Shown here piece after piece: positions 36,901-44,900 of a stretch of 64,000 nucleotides of DNA. The number at the start of each line of letters is the position of its first letter. The stretch's first letter is position 1. The notes under the pieces were generated by a model. The model was not told the DNA's origin. It did not search any database and saw nothing but the letters and a program-made list of their open reading frames with translations. The stretch lies in contig CAIIXF020000012.1 in assembly GCA_903813345.2 (NCBI GenBank), positions 3,639,318-3,703,317 of the forward strand, written 5' to 3'. A program made the position numbers and the translations under genes. Origin of the DNA: Owenia fusiformis (Eukaryota > Annelida > Polychaeta > Sabellida > Oweniidae).

Positions 36901-39087
36901 TTAATGATTAACTTACAACATCCTAAGCTAGCATTTGCAACAAATGGACCTTAGCTATCCAATGAAAACTCATGGTTCTAATAACCTGAATCTTTAAATA
37001 ATCAGTAAAACCAAACAAAGCTGTTTTTGTCTCATTCAAACCCAAAACAGTTTTTCTCAACATTCAAACAGGCTCATGGAGCTCTTTTCTTAAACTGTTT
37101 GAAACTCACAAAGTGTTTGAACAATATCCAATGAAACTCTAAATTGTCAAACTTATGACGAGGAGTGTATGTCAATACCTTGTAGTCTTGCATTGCGCTG
37201 CTCCAGGGTCAGCACCTTCTGTCTGTCATCTTCCCAAGCTAACAGTTGCTTATGGTGTGTAGATACCATCTCATTTAGCTCATTATCTCGCTCCTTAAGC
37301 TCTTGTATAAGGAGCTGAAGCTCTTTACGCTGTTTCTGTATTGTGTTGTTCTCTAACTCAGACATTGGATTAGACTGAAATAATTTAGAGAAAGAATTTG
37401 TTTTATCCTATATTTTGTATGTCAAGCATTACTTATATATACTTTTATAATCCTTACATATTTACATTGGGAAGATTTCGTAGACACTTATAGCAGGTTT
37501 ATTATTGCCGTATAACATATAACTTACGTCCATTGTGTGATATTCTTATGTATAGACAACGACTTATATAAAAAAAATAAATAAACATGCTATAAGTGAG
37601 TTGCGAAATCTCTCTAATATTCTCATATTTGCCATAAATCTATTACCTCGCTTTAAAAACAGGTAAACATTTCCCATATTATACTTTCTCTCCAATGAGA
37701 AATGTTGAACTCACTTCCACACACTCACTCTGTATCTTTAGGACGTTTGCTTATTTTTAACATGGAACTACAGTGTATGTACCAGTTATTATTTCTTCAT
37801 TGCTTAACAGTTTTGTGCTTATTGGCCAAATTTTAAGAATTTCAAAAATGGATCCACGGGCAATTATCACTTGCCTGTCTATAAGTCTTTGATGTCGAGA
37901 GTCTGTTTGGGCTAATACGCTGTGCAGACATAGCCGGACTGAGAGATCGTCGAGCTGAGGTGGGACTTCTGGAACTCTGTAGTCTCCCATGTACCTAATT
38001 ATAACATATTACATAAAACAAAATCAATGCAACGTTTGGGATGAATTCCAGTTGAATTGAACTTTCACTTATCCATTGAGGTAAAAAAAATTATTTTCAT
38101 TTGTTTAAAACCTCATGGACTTTTAGCACATGATCAGAGAATAGTTTTAAGATTGTATACTATTACTTTTAAATTTGTTTCACAGTTAATTTAGACTTGA
38201 TTTTGATAAAAAAAAAAGTTAAGGGTATACTATTCAGTATCAGTATGGATAAAGACTATTCTTCTTTCAATAAAATCTATTTTCAGATATTGCTTTGATT
38301 CATGGGAGTGAAAAAGAAATCACAGAATTAAAAAACAGCCTTAGAACAAATTTTACAAAAGACGAATAATTCAACCTAAAGTGCTGTATGGGCATTAATA
38401 TTTCATGTGTGTTGTCTGGGTGCATAATAATTACAAATATGGCCTATTATACTGTACTATATTGTAATTATACACATAGATGCTAACAATTTATATACGA
38501 TATGTACTAATTAATAATTTACAAATATCTAATTGATCTGTTAAGTGATTGTAATGAAACATAGTAAATCACTTAGTTCAACATGCAATGTCTTACTATG
38601 AAATATAACAAATAGAGTTCTGCATAGATTTATGCTTTAATTATAGACTTTATTCCATTCTATATTATCTAAATAGAATAAATTATATAAAATAAAAACA
38701 GGTTTGGATCAATGCTCAAAATCATAACTTGCAAGCACTTTTTGTCACATTTATTTGTTTTTATATACCCCAAAGTCACATTATCTTTAAGTCACATTCT
38801 TAGAGGCCATGTCACCTTTAACATGTACCCCTTAGGGAGCCCCTCATTCTGTGATGCAATACAGCCTTATATGGCTAAATATGGTAAAGCCTAAATAGTA
38901 TATACTGTCGTACTATTTGAACATGATTGCAAATTTGAAGGGTATTTCAACATGGTATTATATTTTCCATATCTGATTAATACATGTAGACGTAAATAAT
39001 ATCATTTATACATTGCATGTGAATAATTTATTCAGAACTAATACTTTACCTTAGGGGTGCTGTGGAGGAAGCCTTTATCAGTCATAC
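15979..39087 (-). CDS. CCDC62: CCDC62-like coiled-coil protein (ten coding exons)
   Basis: Exons in coding order: 39085-39050, 37994-37875, 37374-37179, 34560-34394, 33692-33591, 33000-32829, 31632-31531, 30463-30274, 27068-26882, 16161-16060 (458 codons, all phases agreeing). Exon 3 has TIQKQRKELQLLIQELKERD and DDRQKVLTLEQR, very close to the N-terminal coiled coil of human CCDC62. Exon 8 has EREKRKDELVALQRSKQERT; the last exon has SPTSKLHRLLTESRQMVESL, the conserved C-terminal motif. Residues 1-60 are Ser/Arg-rich, about 60-300 are coiled coil, and the tail is Ser/Pro-rich. Without splicing at 16060 the ORF runs to TGA at 15979 (484 aa). In mammals CCDC62 is linked to spermatogenesis and nuclear receptor co-activation. 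Intron 2 appears to be GC-AG. Exons between 26882 and 16161 may be missing. Confidence 0.88.
16190..16723. repeat. Imperfect tandem repeat with GGCGGCCATTTTGAAATTCA words
   Basis: Units of about 115-120 bp share AAATTTGAACCAAATC, GGTATTTGAGTTATCAAAGA and CATTTTGAAATTCAGC. Related to the large YY1-motif repeat family. Confidence 0.6.
16726..17107. mobile_element. TTAA-flanked MITE family, copy 1
   Basis: Ends TTAAAGGCAGAATCAGATCT and TCTGATTCTCTCTTTAA are inverted. Copies lie at 17473-17780 (opposite strand) and 28728-29089. Shared inner words include ATGTTATAAATTGG and TTGAAACAATTTTTTGTTG. TTAA at the ends fits a piggyBac-type target. Confidence 0.6.
17108..17240. repeat. Fragment of the GATGGGA-end repeat family
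   Basis: Contains ATTGAGCTGCCATATTGAAA and ends CCACGAACTTCGTTTGGTGGGATAAT (in part), a diverged version of the end at 59075-59103. Confidence 0.5.
17473..17780. mobile_element. TTAA-flanked MITE family, copy 2 (inverted)
   Basis: Inverted copy of 16726-17107, ending AAAGATCTGATTCTGCCTTTAA. The two copies enclose about 370 bp and could form a large stem. Confidence 0.6.
18199..19438. mobile_element. 1240-bp DNA transposon with 9-bp target duplication
   Basis: Inverted ends GGGTTTACGAAAAAGACCGA and (complement of the right end) GGGTTTACGAAAAACACCGA. It is flanked on both sides by CTCCAGATG (18190-18198 and 19439-19447). The uninterrupted site is visible in the paralogous receptor at about 23490-23510 (CTCCAGATACATGCC). 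No transposase. A SINE lies inside it (18480-18770). A 9-bp duplication suggests a Mutator-like type, but the superfamily is not proven. Confidence 0.8.
18480..18770 (-). mobile_element. tRNA-derived SINE, copy A
   Basis: On the minus strand it begins with a tRNA-like head (GTGGCTCAGTGGCAGAGTC as A box, GGGTTCGATTCCC as B box), then a body shared with copies at 20395-20717 and 31066-31378: AAGGCTGTGGTGTGTACCTG, CACAAAAGAACA, CCTCCAAGGAGGGGTTTCTG and a 3' end near CTCGCC. It is nested in the 1240-bp transposon. Overlapping short ORFs here are artefacts. Confidence 0.75.
19990..20120. repeat. GAATGAAT/GAGTGAGT microsatellite
   Basis: Imperfect tetranucleotide run of AATG and AGTG. Confidence 0.85.
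20335..20393. repeat. Poly(A) and (AT)n tract
   Basis: Runs of A and AT directly before the SINE head, probably the tail of an older insertion on the plus strand. Confidence 0.8.
20395..20717 (+). mobile_element. tRNA-derived SINE, copy B
   Basis: The head GTAGCTCAGCGGTAGCGCAG (A box) and CCCGGATCCGATCCCCGGTT (B-box region) is followed by the common body: AAGGCTGTGGTGTGTACTTA, AAAGAACACAGGGCTCC, AAGGAGGGGTTTCTGGGTCT. The 3' tail is CATTGGTGGTAAACAAAATAC, ending in ATACAATACAAT. Best-preserved head of the three copies. Confidence 0.8.
20718..22380. other. Gene-free stretch with short tandem repeats
   Basis: No gene. 21030-21440 has three or four diverged copies of a block with AAGCTCAATTACCAAAGA, CAGTCATTGCCAATATTCAG and GGTATCATTTCC, spaced about 110-120 bp. 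Confidence 0.5.
22385..22475. repeat. Interspersed repeat shared with 36700-36765
   Basis: CTCATGGTGAAAGATATGAC, TGTCTAAAATCACTTACCAT and CACATAGACCTTT match the right end of the nested inverted-repeat complex at 35155-36764. Confidence 0.55.
22961..23989 (-). CDS. Class A (rhodopsin-type) GPCR, intronless, orphan
   Basis: 342 aa, seven-pass plasma-membrane receptor. Short N-terminus with N-glycosylation sites NIT (8-10) and NVT (20-22). TM1 has N53 (SNGLVLW); TM2 has NLSAVDLISG with Asp81; Cys113 before TM3 can pair with Cys189 in loop 2; ERY (137-139) follows TM3; Trp165 is in TM4, Pro210 in TM5, and NPWIY (306-310) in TM7. TM6 keeps Pro270 (LLMYTPFII) but lacks the usual CWxP, an unusual toggle region. 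The C-terminus is short. The fold is amine/adenosine/melanocortin-like, but the ligand cannot be assigned. It lies on the same strand inside the largest CCDC62 intron and has a broken duplicate about 3 kb away. Confidence 0.9.
   Translation of the reverse strand: MDISTMSNITETSTVTTENNVTMVKDIIKLHALSLWLQMTSDLVIIMFIVISNGLVLWTVYKVSSLHTITSIFIVNLSAVDLISGVVAVPINCVTNYIIPLTTGTYTDNKYLCILKTFLLLLCIGLSIYGLVAICIERYIAVIHPLRYYTLMTAKRSIVLLACIWSYCFIACGLMFFDGFNTYQVGLQCSTHNTLNPTYFMFLKLNTLVPFLVTIVVYSRITWVAMKHRLKIQSVLASIDNARAVAYNNDRYVALTMGFVQGVFLLMYTPFIILSSLPMHKYKTMSWFTTVWYVTSALLYINSGVNPWIYVIRLKRYRDAMKVALRLTSIQDTELTVSTITT
24391..25395. mobile_element. 1-kb inverted-repeat element with TA ends
   Basis: The left end TACCCCGGACAGGTTCAATGATG (in part) is inverted at the right as CATTGAACCTGTCCGGGTA. 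Inner arms also pair: CCATTCTTAAATTG...TTTATTCTGGAGACAATTTCC against GGAAACTGTCTCCAGAATAA...AAGAATGGTTG. Arms are at least 150 bp. No ORF. Confidence 0.65.
26376..26588. repeat. 15-bp minisatellite
   Basis: Fourteen copies of ACACATACAGATATA, with TATAA changed to TATGA in some units. Since 15 is a multiple of 3, all frames give long artificial ORFs of 5-residue repeats. It lies in a CCDC62 intron about 290 bp past a donor. Confidence 0.95.
27315..27531 (+). mobile_element. Short CAGGCC...GGCCTG-type element, copy 2, with G19 run
   Basis: Contains TAGCCAGAATTTGCCAAGG, AAAACTGCATGATTTTTAAA, a run of 19 G at 27472-27490, and ends CCCCCCTGGCTACGGACCTG. An intron insertion in CCDC62. Confidence 0.65.
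27532..28727. other. CCDC62 intron, no further features
   Basis: Unique A+T-rich sequence with no supported gene or repeat. Confidence 0.4.
28728..29089. mobile_element. TTAA-flanked MITE family, copy 3
   Basis: Starts TTAAACGCAGAAGCAGATCT and ends GATCTGATTCTCCCCTTAA; same family as 16726-17107. It abuts the 40-bp minisatellite. Confidence 0.6.
29090..30310. repeat. 40-bp minisatellite with higher-order structure, carrying splice-donor-like units
   Basis: About 30 units of 39-40 bp with TTGAGGACTATTGAATGAGG and TTTATGTGGCTAACTCACC. On the minus strand each unit reads CTCAAAGGTGAGTTAGCC, a strong 5' splice-site match. Blocks of several units recur (the variant GATGTATATGTGGTTAACTC appears about 29441, 29766 and 29968), showing higher-order amplification. 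The right edge overlaps the end of the CCDC62 exon at 30274-30463. Confidence 0.95.
30553..30640 (-). repeat. tRNA-like sequence (SINE head or pseudo-tRNA)
   Basis: On the minus strand: GGTCCTGTAGCTCACTGGTA, then GGGTTCGATCCCC. The anticodon stem CTTGC/GCGAG closes a 7-base loop, but position 33 is C not T and the acceptor ends do not pair. Pol III A- and B-box-like words are present; not a functional tRNA. Confidence 0.6.
30690..30760 (+). repeat. Second tRNA-like sequence, opposite strand
   Basis: TTGGCTTGAGTGGTAGAGGA resembles an A box and GGGTTTAATTCC a B box. Arms are imperfect, so probably a decayed SINE head. It faces the minus-strand tRNA-like block 50 bp away. Confidence 0.5.
31066..31378 (-). 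mobile_element. tRNA-derived SINE, copy C
   Basis: Minus-strand head ATAGCTCAGCGGTAGAGCAA and GGAATCGATCCCCGGTTCAG, then the body (AAGGCTGTGGTGTGTACTTG, AAAAGAACACAGGGCTCC) and tail CATTGGTGGTAAAAAAATAC. Lies in a CCDC62 intron 150 bp before the 31632-31531 exon's donor side. Confidence 0.8.
32095..32640. repeat. About 28-bp minisatellite
   Basis: About 18 diverged copies of CACAGTACTTCATGACTATC with AATGACAT spacers, some truncated. Confidence 0.85.
32735..32860 (-). repeat. Tandem copies of a CCDC62 splice-donor region
   Basis: On the minus strand the exon end AGAGGCTCAATA|GTAAGTAG is followed by AGAGGCTCAGTATTAAGTAC, AGAGGCAAATTAGCAAGTAG, AGGCAAATAGAAAGTAC and AGAGGTTCAGTCGTAAGCAC. That is about five units of 20-24 bp; only the first and last keep GT at the donor position. 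Confidence 0.7.
33049..33168. mobile_element. Short MITE, copy 1
   Basis: Inverted ends GGGGAATACCCCAGAATTCATAGGTGA (in part) and TCTATGAACTCTGGGATATTTCC. The same family occurs at 51352-51459 in RPA1. Confidence 0.6.
34640..34812. mobile_element. Pogo/Tigger-like MITE copy
   Basis: Begins CAGTGACACCTGTCAAGTGG and ends AACTCATGTTTTACTG; repeated GGAACAC and GGTACAC words match the 6935 and 11653 copies. Confidence 0.45.
35155..36764. mobile_element. Nested inverted-repeat complex (outer element)
   Basis: The left end AAGGTCCATGTGCAGCATGG, with TTTTAGACGGTCATATCTTT, is inverted at the right (AAAGATACAACTGTCTAAAA, TGCACATGGACCTT). A further inverted pair (TTTCTTTCAAGTGAAGTCCC at about 36150 and its inverse at about 36645) lies inside. 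The outer element is interrupted by the 890-bp hairpin. Confidence 0.6.
35254..36143. mobile_element. 890-bp near-perfect hairpin element with AATAT duplication
   Basis: Two 406-bp arms (35254-35659 and 35738-36143) are almost exact reverse complements, from CACCCTTGGTATACGC at one end to GCGTATACCAAGGGTG at the other. The 78-bp loop holds two direct copies of a unit with CGAGAAGACGGAC and GGTTCGGGGCAAT. AATAT flanks both sides (35249-35253 and 36144-36148). No ORF of note. Confidence 0.85.
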
Positions 39088-39295
39088 CTAAAATATACAA
39101 ATGTTTACAAATATCAAGATTTCTGGGTTCATTTGGATTGGCTTCTCACCAAGGAAAAGAAATGAGAAGTCTTAGAGATAGGCTTAACAGCAAAGCAGTC
39201 ACACAGATGGTTATGGCTGCACTGTATCAGTGAGTGAGATTTAATCAACCTGCTTCCTCACCCATCTGAATTTGTCCGTATTTCAGTTGGGGCAC

Positions 39296-39519
39296 AGGCC
39301 TGTACCCAGGGGGGGTTCGATAAGTTCAAGAACCCCCCCCCCTCCCCCAGCCAAAAATTATTTGAAAACCATGCAGTTTTTCACCATTCTGAGCACTTTT
39401 AAAGTGATTTGGCCATTTTTGGACCAAAATTGTCAAAAGTGAACACTCCCTGGAATTTTTCAATAAGTGACACCCCCCCCCCCCCCCCCCCCTGGCAAAT
39501 CCTGGCTATGGGCCTGGGG
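39296..39519 (-). mobile_element. Short CAGGCC...GGCCTG-type element, copy 3, with C20 run
   Basis: GCCTGTACCCAGGGGGGG at one end and CCTGGCTATGGGCCTGGG at the other. The core CATGCAGTTTTTCACCATTC is shared with the other copies. C20 at 39473-39492. Confidence 0.65.
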
Positions 39520-39848
39520 CAAAACAAACAAAGGAAGTGCGAAGTGTGCTTATGAGACTGTCGTAGTTCATAACAACAAAAGCCTGGAGGACAAAGTGCC
39601 AATGTACATGTACGATGTATGTAACATTGATACTTCATCATTTCTGCTAACAACTTTTCTCATGTAATTAATTCAATGACCAGTTCACAAACTTAGTGAT
39701 AGAAGAAAATGTCCATCTTATTTCAAAATATGAGATTAGTCTATTTCGTTCCAGGGCTACTTTTTCCATATTTGACATGAGACGAATAATAATCCATCCT
39801 ATAGTTTGAATAATTATAGTCAGTGTAGCCCTATGGTCAAAGTATCCA

Positions 39849-40433
39849 GGGGGCTGTTCTTGTACCGTTCGTACTCGCAGTTCGTAAATTTATGAATATT
39901 TGTAAATAATTTAAAAGTTACGAATGAGTTTTGAATTCATAAATTTGCGAATGAACCATTCTGGTACACATTCGTAAGTCATTCATATTTTTTCAATTGT
40001 TTAGAGGTTAAGTTTACGAATGAGTTGACGTCATATTACACCGTTGTCAGGACAGGTACTCTCGATAGCACATCAAACAAGTTTTAATAAAATCAAAGTT
40101 GTACGATAAGTTGTATAAAGATAAATATTGAAGCAAAAATAGAAATAAGTTGATAATGATTTGATGTGTTGCCCATATTCTTTCTCTGATTAAAAAAAGA
40201 CAAAATGTCACAAAATACAGTAATTAACAAGCCATTCACAAAGTGACGAAAGGGTCAGAAGTGCTATTAAATCTGCAAACAAAAGCAGGCATGAGGCATG
40301 ACGTCACTATTTTGATAACTTTCAGATTGTTCGTAATTTTACGAATCTTACGGAAATGCAATTTTATGAAAGTCGCAAATTTAACAATGGACTTACGAAC
40401 ATTTGTTACTACGAACGGTACAAGAACGGGCCA
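39849..40433. mobile_element. MITE with CTGTTCTTGTACCGTTCGT ends
   Basis: GGGCTGTTCTTGTACCGTTCG at the left is inverted as CGAACGGTACAAGAACGGGCC at the right. Inner words (ACGAATGAGTT, TTCGTAA) also recur in both orientations. About 585 bp; lies between CCDC62 and DENR. Confidence 0.65.
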
Positions 40434-40754
40434 CTGATGATAAATTCACCCAAAACATTGAAGTTTGATGGAAGATCCATATCATCAATCATTCATGATA
40501 TGTTGACTGCAAATCTAACCAAGAACATTGGCCAACATTGGTATGATTCCTAAATGAACAATGCTATTCTTTATAGTAAGGTTTGAATTAATCATTTGTT
40601 TTTTCATAACATTAACAAAACCCGGGTGAAAAAAATGATTTTGAACAGAGTGAAGATCGAAGAAATAAAAAATTATTTGAAATATTTTTGGAGCTCTTAT
40701 TCATGTTAGCATTGCGGGTTTATTCAATATAATTAGCTATCAAAACTTATCTGT

Positions 40755-40970
40755 GAGCTTACCAAATAATGTGGACTATCACCTAACTCAGATTTACGAC
40801 GCAGATTTCACTTTGAGAGGAATAAAAACAGTTTTAGTGCATTGTTTTCAAAATGTAATCGTTTGTAGAAACCGCACAAATGCGCATGCGTTTCATTTAA
40901 TTTCCGGATCCGGGCAAAAAAGCAAACACTTTTCACCTTATTGGTCTAGATATAGAATAATTTAGAGGTA
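40755..40970. promoter_or_regulatory. Likely two-way promoter of DENR and CCDC62
   Basis: TGCGCATGCG at 40881-40890 is a palindromic NRF-1-type core. TTCCGGATCCGG at 40902-40913 holds paired ETS-type CCGGA/TCCGG words. TTATTGG near 40938-40944 is an inverted CCAAT box. To the right, TTTAGAG|GTAGGT (donor at 40968) could end a plus-strand non-coding exon of DENR, whose ATG exon begins just after an acceptor. To the left, minus-strand TTTG|GTAAGC (donor at 40762) could end a non-coding exon of CCDC62. Transcription starts are inferred only. Confidence 0.45.
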
Positions 40971-41585
40971 GGTATGCATATTTACATTTACGCTTACATT
41001 TAATTTGAATAAGTGCTGTGCTAACTTTAATTCGAATCATATTTTAACCATAATTTCTTTCACAAATACTTGATAAATTACTTTGAAACCAATTATCGCC
41101 CATCAATGATCTTGAAATATCAAATCATGATTCTCATATGCACATAATTTTGTAGATTTCAAATCTCGGACCACCTCCAGATTTTCCCTAATATACTCTC
41201 TATATTCTATATTTGAAATATAACCTGACCTGAAGAACAAAAACGTTAGCTGTTCATCAAAATATCGATCCTCATGAGATCAGATTCACAGGAAACTGAA
41301 GCGGCATCTAAATGCCAAGGGAGAAATTCTGTCAATTTAATTTAGAGAAGAGAAAGAATGTAGCAATGTGTAAACAAAACTGTTTTGAAGTTCAATAACT
41401 GACATTTTAGTTTCCCTGTAACAGTCATTTTCGAACATGTTTGACTCTAGTTCAACGTCTTTAAACTCAACAACGGCGTTCTTTACTATTAGGAATTTCC
41501 TTGGCCCGTTATTGAGACCTACATCTACATCAATAATCCGCAAAAGGCTAATAAGCCCATTTAAAGCAGATATATGAGTTTACCT

Positions 41586-41630
41586 AGCCTGGGCCAAAAG
41601 ACATGTCAGATAAGAAACGAGGCCCAGGCT
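41586..41630. repeat. Small hairpin
   Basis: AGCCTGGGCC and GGCCCAGGCT form inverted arms around a loop of about 25 bases. Confidence 0.55.
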
Positions 41631-41949
41631 GGTCTAATGTTGTTGGACTAGTTTGACTCTTACATGTACCTTATCGTAGATTTATATGGTTGGTTAGATT
41701 CCTTGTTATGGTGCTATCATGTCACCAGATAGTCACTGATGTTGTCCGTGTTGTTTTGTCACTGTTGCTTATCTTTGGTGAGTGTCACTAGTATCCATGA
41801 CTAACATAGTCTCAGCTAGTATATAGATTATCTTTCTAATATCCAGCCCACCATGCTCTGTAAGGCCCTAAAAAACTCAGATATGTAAATAAACAGGATT
41901 GCTGAAGCCTATACCTGTTGATGCTTGTATTAATTGGTGGATTTGCAGG

Positions 41950-44900
41950 ATGGCGGACAATGCTGAGGCAGGAGATGGGGAGGAGCAAAGCAAGTACATC
42001 ATTAATACTGGTCCAAGGCCTGATATCACATATCCAATAGAAATGATTTATTGTGGAGGTAGGTCCAGAAGACATTTTAGTCCTGCTTCTTAGTTCAATT
42101 CAAACTGGGGTATATTTTCAACTTGTGTACATTTATGTATGTTTACCTTGGGCCTCAAATTTATATTGTTTGTATGGTTTATTACTGTTGTTAGGTGTAT
42201 AACACAAAAGCAAATAATTTGATCATCTATCTTTTATAGTATATGCATTTCAAAAAATACATTTCATCTCATAAAAGGGGGGTCTCCACTGAGATAAAGT
42301 GTAAGACTTTCCAAAACATAAGGTATAAGAAGCCCAAAACATAAGGTATAAAAAACAAAAAACATAAGGTATAAGACCACTTACAATATAAGGTACAGAA
42401 AAGGTAGAAAATAAGGAAGTGATTGAGGATCTCCAATGGACATCCCTCATATATCTGTTCCATGTTATGACTACACATGTTATGACTACACATGGAATGA
42501 CTACACATGTTATGACTACACATGTAATGACTACACATGTTATGACTACACATGTTATGACTACACATGTTATGACTACACATGTAATGACTACACATGT
42601 TATGACTACACATGTTATGACTACACATGTTATGACCACACATGTTATGACTACACATGTAATGACTACACATGTTATGACTACACATGTTATGACCACA
42701 CATGTTATGACTACACATGTAATGACTACACATGTTATGACTACACATGTTATGACTACACATGTAATGACTACACATGTTATGACTAAACATATCTATT
42801 TATTTTAGAGTGCAGTATGCCAGTGGAGTATTGTGAATATCATCCCAACTATGAGAAATGTAAAGAATGGATGGCCAAGAATCTACCAGATGAATTGCAA
42901 GATCTTCTTCTATCAAGTATGAAGTGCTATCTATAGATCATGTCTCTTAAACCTGCACATCGCTCCAAAACGCAATCTTGGGTTGTTTCGGGGGTGAACT
43001 TTATCATTTTGAGCTAAATGAAAGATTATAGAATGATGAACAAATGGGGCAAATCTTGTGTATAAATACTCACGATAAATGGATCATTACAACGATTATT
43101 CATTGAATTGCTTCGATTGTCGACGACAGTATGATTTTTGGAAGGTTTCTAAATTAAGAACGTGACGTCACTTCCGAATTATAGCATTCAAAATAAGTAG
43201 CGTTTAATTACACTCACCATTCATAATGAATTGGTAGCCCAGCGGTAGAATGCTCGCTAAGCACGCAGGCGGCCCGGGTTCAAATCCTGTATGTACGTTT
43301 TTTCCTTTTTTTACTAAATGATTGTTCTTTGATATTACACAGGAAAAAACAATTTTTATTTACAGAAACTTTATTTCAGAGCTTGAAAATGTAAAAACAA
43401 TATATGTCAAAATATTGCGTTTTGGAGCGATGTGCAGGTTTAACTTAATTTCATAAGGAGTGCCATCTATACTTCAAATATTGCCTGATTTGAGGATTTT
43501 TGAAAAAAATAATTCCCCCTTCTTTTTGGACAATTGGTCTATTGCAAAGGTAATCAAGCATATCTTACATATCCATAAAAATGGGATTCATTGATCTCCT
43601 CAGAGCCAGTTGCCATCAAGCCATAATTCTCCATAGAATGAAATACAAAAACACGAGACTAGTATTCTCTAATTATCCCATCGAACGAAGTTCGGAGGGA
43701 TATAGGGAACGCCTCCGTCCGTCCGTCCGTCCGTACGTACGTCTGTACGTACGTCCGTCCGTCCGTCCGTCCGTCCGGGCAATAACTCCAATACCGTTAG
43801 CCCGATTTTGTTCATATTTTGTACACATATACCCTATGGGGGTAGAAGTTCTGCTCGAAAGCCGATTTTCAAAATGGCCGCTCATTCAAAAATGGCGGCC
43901 ATTTTAGTGCCGATTTTACTGTAATTTAGGTGCAATATGTAAAACTGTAATATCAATATGTTTTAAATGTAAAAAAATTATATAGGACATTGATAAAGCT
44001 AGAAATGTAGATATTAAAGAAGCACATGGCAGCCATCTTGAAAAATGGCGGCCTTTACTCGTTATTTTACGATTTTTGCTGTAACTCAAGAAGTAGTGGA
44101 GCGATTTTGTTCATATTTGGTATGTGAATACTATAAGCATGGCTCACTGTCTAATGACACTTTTGGTAGGAGGCGGCCATTTTGAAAAATGGCCGCCATT
44201 TTAACATATTTTACTATAACTCAAACAGTAGTGAAGCGATTTTGTTCATATGTGGTTTGTGAATACTATAAGCATGGCACACTGTCTAATAACACTTTTG
44301 GTAGAAGGCGGCCATTTTGAAAAATGGCCGCCATTTTAACGTATTTTACTTTAACTCGAAAAGTAGTGGAGCGATTTTGTTCATATTTGGTATGTGAATA
44401 ATATAAGCATGGCACACTGTCTAATGACACTTTTGGTAGAAGGTGGCCATTTTGAAAAATGGCTGCCATTTTAACGTATTTTACTATAACTTGAAAAGTG
44501 GTGGAGCGATTTTGTTCATATTTGGTATGTGAATATTATAAGCATGGTACACTGTCTAATGACACTTTTGGTAGAAGGTGACCATTTTGAAAAATGGCCG
44601 CCATTTAAACATATTTTACTCGGCCTTTACTTGTTATTTTACAATTTTTGCTGTAACTTGAAAAGTAGTGGAGCGATTTTGTTCATATTTGGTATGTGAA
44701 TACTATAAGCATGGCACACTGTCTAATGACACTTTTGGTAGAAGGCGGCCATTTTGAAAAATGGCCACCATTTTAAAGTATTTTACTATAACTCGAAAAG
44801 TAGTGGAGCGATTTTGTTCATATTTGGTTGTGAATGCTAGAAAAAAAAGCATGTTACTTCTGATGACAACTTGGCTAGTGAGCAACCATTTTGAAAATGG

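Noticed and set aside
42250-42808. Long ORFs with VITCV, NMCSH and TTHVM repeats
   Set aside because: 15-bp minisatellite in DENR intron 1, open in several frames on both strands.
43673-43907. ORFs with RTDGRTDG or PSVRPSVRP repeats
   Set aside because: Tetranucleotide tract (GTCC)n at the end of the large interspersed repeat.
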